This document shows, piece after piece, positions 7,043 through 13,305 of a DNA stretch of 22,028 bases. The translations under genes and the position numbers were made by a program. Origin of the DNA: a virus; IMG/VR virus record IMGVR_UViG_3300037119_001766, positions 1 to 22,028 of that record; one strand, written 5' to 3'. The number at the start of each line of letters is the position of its first letter. The first letter of the stretch is position 1. The notes beneath the pieces were generated by a model that saw nothing but the letters and a program-made list of their open reading frames with translations, did not search any database and was not told where the DNA came from.

Positions 7043-7504
7043 CTACGCCGCAGTCGGCTCCGGCTCCGGCTCGGCCGTGGTAGGTGCAGTGCCGGCGACC
7101 ATGCGGCCCGCCAGTTCAGCCGCTTCCTCCTTCGACACGCCAGCCGCCTGTGCATCACGGAACGCCTTCATCAGAGCCTTCATCGTCTGCGAGCGGCTCT
7201 TGTTGCGATCCTTCTGTGCAGCCTCGCGTTCCTCTTTCGAGGCGTACTTGCTGTGACGAGTCGTGGTTGTCTCGGGGATCGGAATGCCCAGGAACCCGAA
7301 CAGCAGATCACGGACGTAGGGTCCGACCGGCTTGTTGTCGGCGGCTTTCGCTTCCGACTCGAACCGCGATTTGACATCGGGTGGAACCGGGACGACAATG
7401 TACGAGCGGGCCTTGGCCGTGTCCGCCGCTGCCTGGGCGCCCTCGACGCCCTCCGATCCATTGGTGTTCTGTTCTGCGGCATCCGTCGATGGATTCCGTG
7501 CCAT
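7043..7504 (-). CDS. Putative ribbon-helix-helix-like regulator (153 aa)
   Basis: The only leftward gene in the window. Start ATG at 7504 with AAGGAGGT (7522-7515) ten bases upstream; the in-frame ATG at 7537 lies inside the -10 of its promoter and can be excluded. After a polar N-terminus, the core RSYIVVPVPPDVKSRFESEAKAADNKPVGPYVRDLLFGFL has the strand, helix, turn, helix layout of ribbon-helix-helix (MetJ/Arc-type) DNA-binding proteins. It is followed by a very basic helix region (KYASKEEREAAQKDRNKSRSQTMKALMKAFRDA) and an acidic Pro/Glu tail (TAEPEPEPTAA). Transcribed away from the early block with its own promoter, it is a good candidate repressor or switch protein. The fold call is by pattern only. 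Confidence 0.6.
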   Translation of the reverse strand: MARNPSTDAAEQNTNGSEGVEGAQAAADTAKARSYIVVPVPPDVKSRFESEAKAADNKPVGPYVRDLLFGFLGIPIPETTTTRHSKYASKEEREAAQKDRNKSRSQTMKALMKAFRDAQAAGVSKEEAAELAGRMVAGTAPTTAEPEPEPTAA

Positions 7505-7535
7505 GTGTCTCGTGACCTCCTTTGTGGTCACTTCC

Positions 7536-7564
7536 ATTATGCGCCCACCGCCATGCATTGTCAA
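7536..7564 (-). promoter_or_regulatory. Leftward sigma70-type promoter
   Basis: On the minus strand: TTGACA (7564-7559), 17-base spacer, CATAAT (7541-7536). The -35 is perfect and the -10 matches five of six. Predicted transcription start is near 7529, giving a short leader that contains the ribosome site at 7522-7515 of the leftward gene. Confidence 0.75.
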
Positions 7565-7569
7565 CAGCC

Positions 7570-7579
7570 GGCACGCGGA
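7570..7579 (+). promoter_or_regulatory. Operator-like direct repeat, left copy
   Basis: GGCACGCGGA, preceded by ATTGTCAACAGCC, whose TTGTCAA contains the -35 of the leftward promoter. The same ten bases recur at 7659, again just after a TTG-CAAC. Two copies, each beside the -35 of a divergent promoter, suggest binding sites for a shared regulator. Confidence 0.45.
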
Positions 7580-7590
7580 ATTCACCACGA

Positions 7591-7600
7591 ATTGTACAAT
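7591..7600. repeat. ATTGTACAAT palindrome
   Basis: A perfect ten-base palindrome between the two divergent promoters. It may be a dimer-binding site, but a ten-base palindrome can occur by chance in AT-richer intergenic DNA. Confidence 0.3.
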
Positions 7601-7649
7601 AGTATTTTCACGGTCAGTCCTAACACCCGCTATGCGTGCAAAGTGGGTA

Positions 7650-7679
7650 TTGACAACTGGCACGCGGATAGCGTACCAT
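7650..7679 (+). promoter_or_regulatory. Rightward promoter of the early block
   Basis: TTGACA (7650-7655), 18-base spacer, TACCAT (7674-7679). Expected start near 7686, only about ten bases before ATG 7696, so the mRNA would be nearly leaderless. The layout closely matches the promoter at 10967. Confidence 0.65.
7659..7668 (+). promoter_or_regulatory. Operator-like direct repeat, right copy
   Basis: Second GGCACGCGGA, starting four bases after the rightward -35, so a protein bound here would cover the promoter. Same orientation as the copy at 7570, 89 bases apart. Confidence 0.45.
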
Positions 7680-7695
7680 TGTAGAAGGTATAGCG

Positions 7696-8037
7696 ATGTC
7701 ACCAAACAGACCCAGCCAAGAGTGGATACAGAAGTGTGTAGCAGAGGTCACAGCCAAGTACAGGCCCGACCCCCGCTGTGATCTTCCGGCCTGGGAGGGT
7801 GGCCCGCCATGCGAATTGCGAGCCTGCCATCTCGATGCACACGTAGCAACCGGCCCGTTCACTCAACCGGAGTGGCTGTTCGATGGGCCGATCCCTAGCA
7901 ACACAAGAAAGGGTGTCGTCTACCATGTAAAGGTTTCACGCTTCGGCGGCCGTGCCGAATGCACATGCCCCGGCTACCGTTACAACGGCCGTGACTGTAG
8001 CCACATTCGCCGTGTACGGGAGGTCGTCCAGAAGTGA
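7696..8037 (+). CDS. SWIM zinc-finger protein (113 aa)
   Basis: ATG 7696 is the first gene after the rightward promoter; a weak AAGGT lies at 7685-7689, at or before the predicted transcript start. The C-terminus has the SWIM pattern C-x-C-x(n)-C-x-H: Cys89, Cys91, Cys101 and His103 in AECTCPGYRYNGRDCSHI. SWIM fingers bind zinc and act in DNA or protein binding. The N-terminal part has further Cys and His residues (RCDLPAWEGGPPCELRACHLDAH), similar to small Cys/His patterns seen in actinobacterial proteins. As the first early gene it could be a regulator or host-takeover factor; that is inference. Confidence 0.75.
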   Translation: MSPNRPSQEWIQKCVAEVTAKYRPDPRCDLPAWEGGPPCELRACHLDAHVATGPFTQPEWLFDGPIPSNTRKGVVYHVKVSRFGGRAECTCPGYRYNGRDCSHIRRVREVVQK

Positions 8038-8053
8038 ACCCGTACCCCGTACC

Positions 8054-8075
8054 AACTTTTTCAAGGGAGAAAGTT
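8054..8075 (+). repeat. Dispersed hairpin element, copy 2
   Basis: AACTTTTTC, loop AAGG, GAGAAAGTT, ending three bases before ATG 8079. Here the ribosome site AAGGGAG (8063-8069) sits in the loop and the 3' arm, so folding of the RNA would hide it. The core is 22 bases, identical to copies 1 and 3 except in the loop. Confidence 0.85.
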
Positions 8076-8078
8076 CAA

Positions 8079-8339
8079 ATGGTCGCGCATTCAATCAAGC
8101 GCACAACTGACATTGCCAATGAGGTCGCACAACTGCTCGACGAAACGTCGCCTGGTGATGACGATGAGGTTCGTGACGCCGAAGTAAACGAGCCCGACCT
8201 CAAGGAGTCGATGGTGGGGTTCTGGCTCAAGTACGGTGGGCTGTGGTATCAGGTGCAGGTCCAGCCAGAGACCACCGAACCGCCGGACGAGGACGCCGGT
8301 GTCGGCGCTGACGACGACGAAGAAGTTGAGAGTGCCTGA
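8079..8339 (+). CDS. Small acidic protein (86 aa)
   Basis: ATG 8079 is chosen over the in-frame GTG 8034 because AAGGGAG lies nine bases upstream of it and the hairpin element ends just before it; starting at 8034 would place the element inside the coding region. The protein has a basic N-terminal helix (VAHSIKRTTDIANEVAQLL), an acidic linker, a short aromatic segment (VGFWLKYGGLWYQVQVQ) and a very acidic C-terminus (DEDAGVGADDDEEVESA). No family recognised. Such acidic small phage proteins can mimic DNA or bind host factors, but nothing here shows it. Confidence 0.6.
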   Translation: MVAHSIKRTTDIANEVAQLLDETSPGDDDEVRDAEVNEPDLKESMVGFWLKYGGLWYQVQVQPETTEPPDEDAGVGADDDEEVESA

Positions 8340-8415
8340 TAGCATCAACATACTTGGCGCCGTAATCGTCATCGCACTGGTGCTCGCCGCATTCATCTAC
8401 TTGGTCGAGAAGTAG
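8332..8415 (+). CDS. 27-residue single-span membrane peptide
   Basis: GTG 8332 overlaps the end of the upstream gene by eight bases. The product MPDSINILGAVIVIALVLAA continues FIYLVEK: a short polar N-terminus, about 18 uninterrupted hydrophobic residues, and a charged Glu-Lys end. The ribosome site is weak (GTTGAGA), so translation probably depends on coupling. The clean membrane segment with correct stop and position argues for a real gene; role unknown. Confidence 0.5.
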   Translation: MPDSINILGAVIVIALVLAAFIYLVEK

Positions 8416-8418
8416 CGA

Positions 8419-8493
8419 GCGGGCTGGGGCCCATAAGGCGTGTTGACACCGCATGTCTTGGATGCAGCTGGTTACTGCATCCCCCCAGCCCGC
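8419..8493 (+). ncRNA. Structured RNA: 11-bp closing stem plus 8-bp hairpin
   Basis: GCGGGCTGGGG (8419-8429) pairs perfectly with CCCCAGCCCGC (8483-8493). Inside, GGATGCAG (8460-8467) pairs with CTGCATCC (8475-8482) around the seven-base loop CTGGTTA, and the two stems abut without a gap, so they could stack like acceptor and T arms. The loop is not a TTCRANN T-loop and there is no convincing anticodon arm, so I do not call it a tRNA. It ends two bases before the tRNA-like element at 8496. Confidence 0.5.
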
Positions 8494-8495
8494 AG

Positions 8496-8558
8496 GGACG
8501 GATGTTTAGGTCAGCCGGTCGCTCCATTCCGGCGTAGGTTCGAGTCCTGCTCCGTCCA
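8496..8558 (+). tRNA. tRNA-like element lacking a normal D arm (degenerate or atypical)
   Basis: GGACGGA (8496-8502) pairs perfectly with TCCGTCC (8551-8557), with A8558 in the discriminator position. The T arm GTAGG-TTCGAGT-CCTGC is canonical with one G-U pair. Only 31 bases separate the arms instead of about 42. GCCGG (8514-8518) pairs with CCGGC (8529-8533), leaving a ten-base loop TCGCTCCATT, no variable loop and no D stem. CCA could be an anticodon (Trp) but the loop is abnormal. CCA is not encoded at the 3' end. It could be a decaying tRNA, a tRNA-like signal or a fragment used as an attachment site. The ribosome site of the next gene begins right after it. Confidence 0.5.
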
Positions 8559-8570
8559 CCGGGAGGTCAG

Positions 8571-9077
8571 ATGAAATACACCTGCACAAGCGCCCGCAAT
8601 CTAGCGGGTGAGATGTGCGGATACCCGGCCCTGTTTCGTTACAAGGGCTACAAGCTCCCCACGCTGTTCATGTGTGGGGACTGTGCATACGCCATCGTTC
8701 ACGATCTAGGATGGCAACTCAAGGATAGGCTGTGCATTCTGGAGCCGCTCGATATGCTGAAGTTACGCGCATTCTGCTCGTCCTGCCACGTTGATCTGTT
8801 CGTCGGCTGGAACACTAACGCGCCGGCTCAAGGGAATCCCGGTGAGTTCATGTTCTGCCCACGATGTGGGGCACATCAGTTGTACGCCATCGACCAGGAG
8901 CGCGACTACTGGGAGGTCATGTCAGTCGCGTTCGGTGATTCGGGCGTGCCGTTCCCCATCACACTCCTGCAGCAACTCTACATTGAGTGGCCGCGCAACA
9001 AGTACCAGCGTTTTGCTGACTTTGTGGCCGCACAGATGGCAGCGTTCGATGAGACCGGAGAACTAATGGAAGTATGA
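8571..9077 (+). CDS. Zinc-ribbon protein (168 aa)
   Basis: ATG 8571 after GGGAGGT (8561-8567). Four Cys sets suggest two zinc sites: Cys5/Cys16 with Cys35/Cys38 (CGDC), and Cys69/Cys72 (CSSC) with Cys96/Cys99 (CPRC). The C-terminal part is helical with aromatic residues (LLQQLYIEWPRNKYQRFADFVAAQMAAF). It overlaps the SNF2-like helicase by ATGA (9074-9077), so the two are probably made in step and may work together, for instance as a DNA- or protein-binding partner of the helicase. Specific function unknown. Confidence 0.7.
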   Translation: MKYTCTSARNLAGEMCGYPALFRYKGYKLPTLFMCGDCAYAIVHDLGWQLKDRLCILEPLDMLKLRAFCSSCHVDLFVGWNTNAPAQGNPGEFMFCPRCGAHQLYAIDQERDYWEVMSVAFGDSGVPFPITLLQQLYIEWPRNKYQRFADFVAAQMAAFDETGELMEV

Positions 9078-10390
9078 ACCTAGCCGGCTTTATACGTGAC
9101 GTCCTTGATCCGAAGAAGGACATCACCCGCCACACCCTACACCGGCCGGCAACCATTGACCCCCGTACTTATCAGGTGGTGGGTGCCAATTGGATGATGG
9201 AGCATGAGCGCGTCATTCTCGCTGATGACGGTGGTGTAGGTAAGACGATCCAAGCCAGCATGGCGGCTACGCGCCCCGCGCTGGTCGTTTGTCCGACCTA
9301 CGCTATGTGGATGTGGCACGATTGGCTACGTGAACAGTATCCAGATGAAACTGTGGCCATTGCGCTAGGCGATGTGGTCAAGCGTACCGAAGCCATCAAC
9401 GCACGTGCTGACTGGACTATTATCAACGTCGAGATGCTACGCAAATACTGGATGCCGGTTGAACGGCTACGCTGCGTCATCTTCGATGAGTTCCACCACG
9501 TGCGAGGCGCCGACTCCGAGCAGGGTAAGAACGCCGTGCTTCTAGCTAAGCGCGTGCCGCAGATCATAGGGCTCACAGCCACGCCTATCTACAAGGACGT
9601 TGGCGATCTGTGGCATTTGCTGCACATTCTCTATCCCGAGAAGTGGCACGCTCAAGGCAAGTTCATGGCCATGTACGCTAAGACAATCGACAACGGCTAC
9701 AACACCCGGGTGTGGGGCATCAAAAACGTTGGCGCTCTACAGAAGGAGCTACGTGATGTTCTTCTGCGCCGCACGTACAATGATGTAGGGCTTGAGCTGC
9801 CAGCCGTCATTGACAAGCAGGTTGTGCTCGAGTTCCCCACCAACGCACAGAAGGAATACAACGCAGTCAAGCACTCGCGCCGATACGAGGACATCCCACT
9901 CACATCAGCATCCGAGGTATTGCACACCCTCCGCCGCATGACAGTCGAGGAGAAAGCCAAGGCTGCACAGAACATCATACGCGACTCGCATCAGCAGGCT
10001 GCCGTGATGTGCTGGTACAACGATACGGTAGAGTACGTTGCACACAAGATCGGTGGCGTACCGATCCACGGCCAGAATACCAAGGCATCCGAGCGTGCAA
10101 TCGTAGCACGGCGTGCTATCAAGGCTGGCATACCCATCGTCGCCGGCATCGAATCGCTGGGCGAATCTGTGGATCTGTCGGCCTGCAAGAACGTGGTGTT
10201 CGTAGAAGAATCATACGTGCCGGGAGCTATGCATCAGGTGTTGCGTCGATTCCAGCGGTGGTCGACCAACATCTCCCCATGTGTAGTATCCTACGTTCGT
10301 GTGAAGGGCACGGTTGACGTGACCGTTCACACAGCACACACGACCCGCCGCAACACCGCATCACTCGTACTGAGGGACGCACTATCTTGA
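9074..10390 (+). CDS. SNF2-like superfamily 2 helicase/translocase
   Basis: A compact 438-residue SF2 ATPase. Residues 30-40 hold the Q-like entry (RTYQVVGANWMM). Motif I is DDGGVGKTIQ (K57), a variant of the SNF2 DEMGLGKT. Motif II is DEFHH (D138, E139), motif III GLTATP, and the C-terminal half has GIESLGESVDL (motif V) and MHQVLRRFQRWST (motif VI, matching the QAxxRxxR region). Phage proteins of this kind move on duplex DNA and may help replication, recombination or removal of bound proteins. The start overlaps the upstream stop. It ends in a TTGA overlap with the MazG-like gene. Confidence 0.9.
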   Translation: MNLAGFIRDVLDPKKDITRHTLHRPATIDPRTYQVVGANWMMEHERVILADDGGVGKTIQASMAATRPALVVCPTYAMWMWHDWLREQYPDETVAIALGDVVKRTEAINARADWTIINVEMLRKYWMPVERLRCVIFDEFHHVRGADSEQGKNAVLLAKRVPQIIGLTATPIYKDVGDLWHLLHILYPEKWHAQGKFMAMYAKTIDNGYNTRVWGIKNVGALQKELRDVLLRRTYNDVGLELPAVIDKQVVLEFPTNAQKEYNAVKHSRRYEDIPLTSASEVLHTLRRMTVEEKAKAAQNIIRDSHQQAAVMCWYNDTVEYVAHKIGGVPIHGQNTKASERAIVARRAIKAGIPIVAGIESLGESVDLSACKNVVFVEESYVPGAMHQVLRRFQRWSTNISPCVVSYVRVKGTVDVTVHTAHTTRRNTASLVLRDALS

Positions 10391-10767
10391 CCAACGCACA
10401 CGACATCAAAAAGGACACGGTCCAGTATCCAATCAGCCACGTCGTAGCTATGCTTGCAGAACTCTGCTATCAGAGCGCCAAGGACAACGGCTGGATGGAA
10501 CACCCGCGCTCGACCCTCGAAACGGATATGCTCATTGTGACCGAGGTCGCTGAACTGTCCGAAGCACACCGAGAACTCGTGATGCCGATGTCCGATCACA
10601 TCGAGGGCTTCACACTTGAAGAAGAGGAGTACGCCGACATCATCATCCGCGTCGCCAACCATTCCAAAGAGAACGGCGTCACACCTGAACGGCTCGGCCA
10701 AGCCGTGGTTGCTAAGATGGTCTACAACCTGACGCGCCCGTATCGGCACGGTGGCAAGAAGGCGTGA
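10387..10767 (+). CDS. MazG-like nucleoside triphosphate pyrophosphohydrolase (126 aa)
   Basis: Start TTG 10387, overlapping the helicase stop, with GAGGGA (10372-10377) nine bases upstream. The MazG/all-alpha NTPase motif is clear: LIVTEVAELSEAHRE (EVAELSEA gives the ExxE pair) and EEEEYADIIIRVANH (ExxD pair), which bind magnesium. The C-terminus KMVYNLTRPYRHGGKKA is characteristic of the phage MazG-like group. It would hydrolyse NTPs or dNTPs to monophosphate and pyrophosphate. In this context it may clean abnormal nucleotides from the pool or lower alarmone levels; the substrate is not readable. Next gene overlaps by GTGA. Confidence 0.88.
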   Translation: MTNAHDIKKDTVQYPISHVVAMLAELCYQSAKDNGWMEHPRSTLETDMLIVTEVAELSEAHRELVMPMSDHIEGFTLEEEEYADIIIRVANHSKENGVTPERLGQAVVAKMVYNLTRPYRHGGKKA

Positions 10768-10970
10768 ACTGCCCATACTGTAGCGAGGAAGTCCCCACAA
10801 ATGTAGAACGGGACACGCGATCCTTGCTACGCGCACTAGATGATACTCGAAAGGCTATCATCACAGGATGGACTGGCAGCTACCCAGAAGTCCTATGTGC
10901 CAGAGACTTCAATGTGATGCTGGCGGAAGCGAACAAGGCATACACCCGCCAATTGGAGAAACCTGATTGA
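10764..10970 (+). CDS. Small CxxC protein (68 aa)
   Basis: GTG 10764 overlaps the MazG-like stop. Begins MNCPYCSEEVP, a single CxxC knuckle, followed by a helical region (DTRSLLRALDDTRKAIITGW) and another helix (ARDFNVMLAEANKAYTRQLEK) with one more Cys. Half of a zinc site is visible, so it may bind metal as a dimer. Family unknown. It closes the transcription unit before the promoter at 10967, which overlaps its last codons. Confidence 0.6.
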   Translation: MNCPYCSEEVPTNVERDTRSLLRALDDTRKAIITGWTGSYPEVLCARDFNVMLAEANKAYTRQLEKPD

Positions 10971-10996
10971 CAAACGCCGAACGTTTGCCGTATGAT
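10967..10996 (+). promoter_or_regulatory. Rightward promoter of the replication genes
   Basis: TTGACA (10967-10972), 18-base spacer, TATGAT (10991-10996): perfect -35 and a five-of-six -10. The spacer contains the inverted repeat CAAACG-ccgaa-CGTTTG (10971-10987), a possible operator. Predicted start near 11003, leaving about 11 bases before ATG 11014. After the -10 both this and the promoter at 7650 read TGTAG-A-GTA-A-CG and then the ATG. Confidence 0.75.
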
Positions 10997-11013
10997 TGTA
11001 GGACGTACAACGC

Positions 11014-12078
11014 ATGATCTTCTCTGTGACTGAACGGGGCAACTGGAAACGTTGCCTACGTCAATGGCGCTTCTCGTCCAAGAACGGTATGCACCTTGGG
11101 CCCATCGTGGCCCCGGTCTACCTGTCAGTGGGCACGTTGATACACAACGGCTCACAAGCGTGGATGCTTGATCGGGAAGGCCGCATGAACTTTGAGCAGC
11201 ACGTGCTCGTTGCCAGCATCAAGATGGTGGAGAAAGCTGGCGCACGTTACAAGGCTCAAGTCGGCGTCGGCATGACCGAAGCTGAGACAGACCTGCTCGA
11301 AGAATCCATTCACTTCGCCCGCACCATGTCTCGCAACTACGAGATTCGCTGGGGATCGGCGCTGCCAGAAGGGTACAAACTGATCCGACCCGAGCAGCGT
11401 GCCATCATACCCGTCCCCGGCACCGAACACCCGTGCGAGAACCCTCACGCACACTTCGACAATCAGACAGCCGTACATCGTCTACATCACCCAGACGGCA
11501 CGCTCGACAGCAAGGCGCCGGTTTGCCCTACATGTCTGGGCACCGGCATTGAGTTCCATCAACTGGACATGCGGTTCGACGGGCTGTTGGTGGATGACCG
11601 GGACTTCTTGCACGTGTTGGAACACAAGACGTACAAGAACCGGCCGAGTGACCTGTCGCTGAAAGCCAACGATCAGTTTCTCGCATACGTGTGGGGCGCT
11701 GAGCAACTCGGCGTAGGTGAAGTCGTCGGCATCTCATATGACGGGCTGTGGCGACGTGACGCCGTGCCGAAGGGCAAGACGTTCAACGATCTGTTTATGC
11801 GGCTCACCATCCCACAGCAGCGTGCTCGCATCGACGAGTTTGCCCGCCTACTTCCCATCGAACTGAATCGCATGGCAGCCGATACCCCAGTACCGTTCGA
11901 TGAACTACCGTTCAACCGCAAGTGGGAAGGCTGCTACGATTGCAAGGCTTTCGAGGAAGCGTGCTGGGCATACTCGCGTGGCGAGAGCGATGTGTATCAG
12001 ACGCTGCTACGCACGAACCTCACTACGCGATCCGATGATGTGGACGAGGACGATGCCGAAGAAGCCAGTGCAGCATGA
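11014..12078 (+). CDS. Cas4/RecB-like PD-(D/E)XK exonuclease
   Basis: A 354-residue nuclease with the RecB-family signature: His44 in GTLIHNG, Asp189 in MRFDGLLVD, Glu203 and Lys205 in LEHKTYK, and Gln221/Tyr225 in QFLAY. Cys14 near the start and C-terminal Cys307, Cys310 and Cys317 (CYDCKAFEEAC) match the four-cysteine iron-sulfur cluster of Cas4/AddB proteins. An extra Cys pair (CPTC, 171-174) with Cys141 and nearby His suggests an inserted zinc ribbon. It would degrade or resect DNA ends. With the Sak4-like ATPase and its partner downstream it forms a recombination set. No cas1/cas2 or CRISPR array is present. Start ATG 11014 is about 11 bases from the predicted transcript start. Confidence 0.85.
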   Translation: MIFSVTERGNWKRCLRQWRFSSKNGMHLGPIVAPVYLSVGTLIHNGSQAWMLDREGRMNFEQHVLVASIKMVEKAGARYKAQVGVGMTEAETDLLEESIHFARTMSRNYEIRWGSALPEGYKLIRPEQRAIIPVPGTEHPCENPHAHFDNQTAVHRLHHPDGTLDSKAPVCPTCLGTGIEFHQLDMRFDGLLVDDRDFLHVLEHKTYKNRPSDLSLKANDQFLAYVWGAEQLGVGEVVGISYDGLWRRDAVPKGKTFNDLFMRLTIPQQRARIDEFARLLPIELNRMAADTPVPFDELPFNRKWEGCYDCKAFEEACWAYSRGESDVYQTLLRTNLTTRSDDVDEDDAEEASAA

Positions 12079-12364
12079 AGTCCACACACGTGAACGTGAT
12101 CTGTTTCTCACGCTATCAGAGAGCGGGCGCATGAACAAATCATGCAAGGACCGTATGTCGATCCCCGCATTCCATGCATCAGGCGCTAGCTTTCTCGATG
12201 TGATGTTCACTTGCTCGAAGCCGAAAGGCCATGAGGATAACCTACACGGTGAAAGCGGCCGTGTGCGCGTAAAGGGCAAGGTCCGCATCTACACAATGGT
12301 CTGGACCAATCCGATCGAGGAGGTCTGGCGACAGGAGGTCAATGACAACACTAACCCCGTCTAA
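12053..12364 (+). CDS. Small hypothetical Cys/His protein (103 aa)
   Basis: The start is uncertain: ATG 12053 overlaps the nuclease gene by 26 bases with GAGGA very close; GTG 12068 and ATG 12131 are alternatives. The conserved-looking part is MSIPAFHASGASFLDVMFTCSKPKGHEDNLHGES, with a Cys-x4-GH-x4-H arrangement seen in small actinobacterial proteins, followed by strands (RVRVKGKVRIYTMVW). Function unknown. It overlaps the ATPase gene by 23 bases, which supports coupled expression. Confidence 0.6.
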   Translation: MPKKPVQHEVHTRERDLFLTLSESGRMNKSCKDRMSIPAFHASGASFLDVMFTCSKPKGHEDNLHGESGRVRVKGKVRIYTMVWTNPIEEVWRQEVNDNTNPV

Positions 12365-13229
12365 CGCTGCCGCTACATTGGGCATGGCATCGCAACCACG
12401 CCCCGTGTACGGTGGGCTGAAGCCACATCCGGTGTCGCAGTCGGAGTCTGGCATCAAGCTTGGTATCTACGGTCCCGGTGGGATCGGTAAGACCACGCTT
12501 GCTGCCACGGTCTGCGACACCGAATTGGGCCGGCCCGCGTTGTACTTGAACATGCGGGGAAACCCGCACGTCATCAAGTCACGCGGTGATGACATCGACG
12601 TGTACGAGATTACCAAGTTCTCACAGGTCGAAGAAATCGCCAAGAGCCTACAAGCCGACCGTAACTGCCCCTACAAGTCCATCATTGCCGACAACATGGT
12701 TGATGGCTGGTCGTTGGACCTGAAGGAGCGATACGGCCGAGCCGACAACGTGGATTGGACACAGCACAGCGCATCCACGTCGAAGGTACTAGCCACCACC
12801 ACTACGCTGCTCGATTTAGCGGACCAGGTGAACCTGCGGCTGAACGTCGTGCTCATCATGTGGGAAACGCCCGAAGATCGTGAAGTGCGGGGCAAGAAGG
12901 TAACGCGGTCAGAAGTGGCCTTCAACAAAGCCCTACAGTCCCAGATCCCGGGCAAGGTCACGTGGCTCGGTCGGCTGTACATCACCGATGAGATTCTCTT
13001 TACACGCTGTCTCGACTTTCGGCCAATCGAGACGATGCAGCAGTCCAAGTTTCAGGTCGATCCCGATGATCCGCTGACGAAGGATATCCCTATGGAAATC
13101 TACAATCCGTCGTTGGCAACGATCATCGACACAATCAAGGGAGGTCAGCCCTGGCCTACAAAACGGCACCGCCAGCCCACGCTGGCAGAGTTGAACAATG
13201 CCGCGATCAAGGCCCAGCAAAAGAAGTAG
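12342..13229 (+). CDS. AAA/RecA-like ATPase, Sak4-type recombination protein
   Basis: A 295-residue ATPase with Walker A GPGGIGKTT (K50) and a Walker B-like KSIIADNM, where D ends a strand. The layout (strand, Walker A, then LNMRGNPHVI with the second strand) fits the AAA_24/Sak4 group of phage RecA-like single-strand annealing proteins. These load on single-stranded DNA and promote recombination with a single-strand-binding partner. The following gene, a putative partner, and the Cas4-like nuclease upstream make the usual three-gene set. ATG 12342 has AGGAGGT (12333-12339) only two bases away, so ATG 12384 cannot be excluded. Confidence 0.75.
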   Translation: MTTLTPSNAAATLGMASQPRPVYGGLKPHPVSQSESGIKLGIYGPGGIGKTTLAATVCDTELGRPALYLNMRGNPHVIKSRGDDIDVYEITKFSQVEEIAKSLQADRNCPYKSIIADNMVDGWSLDLKERYGRADNVDWTQHSASTSKVLATTTTLLDLADQVNLRLNVVLIMWETPEDREVRGKKVTRSEVAFNKALQSQIPGKVTWLGRLYITDEILFTRCLDFRPIETMQQSKFQVDPDDPLTKDIPMEIYNPSLATIIDTIKGGQPWPTKRHRQPTLAELNNAAIKAQQKK

Positions 13230-13263
13230 GCGACTGTTCGCCTCCGGCGCCAGGACGTGGCGC
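13229..13263 (+). repeat. Two tandem short hairpins
   Basis: GGCGA-CTGT-TCGCC (13229-13242), starting on the stop codon, and GCGCCA-GGACG-TGGCGC (13247-13263) lie in the gap before the next gene. Neither has a T-tract, so a processing or translation-spacing role is more likely than termination; chance in GC-rich DNA is possible. Confidence 0.35.
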
Positions 13264-13305
13264 GTTCCGCCCAATCAACGAGACCCCGGGAGGTCTGATC
13301 CAGCG

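Noticed and set aside
8034-8339. GTG 8034 as start of the acidic protein
   Set aside because: It would put the conserved hairpin element inside coding sequence, while ATG 8079 has a well-placed ribosome site.
8443-8448. TTGACA as a promoter for the tRNA-like element
   Set aside because: No acceptable -10 box at 16-19 bases, and the bases are inside the structured RNA.
11014-12078. Part of a CRISPR-Cas system because of the Cas4-like nuclease
   Set aside because: No repeat-spacer array and no other cas gene in the window; such nucleases are common phage recombination enzymes.
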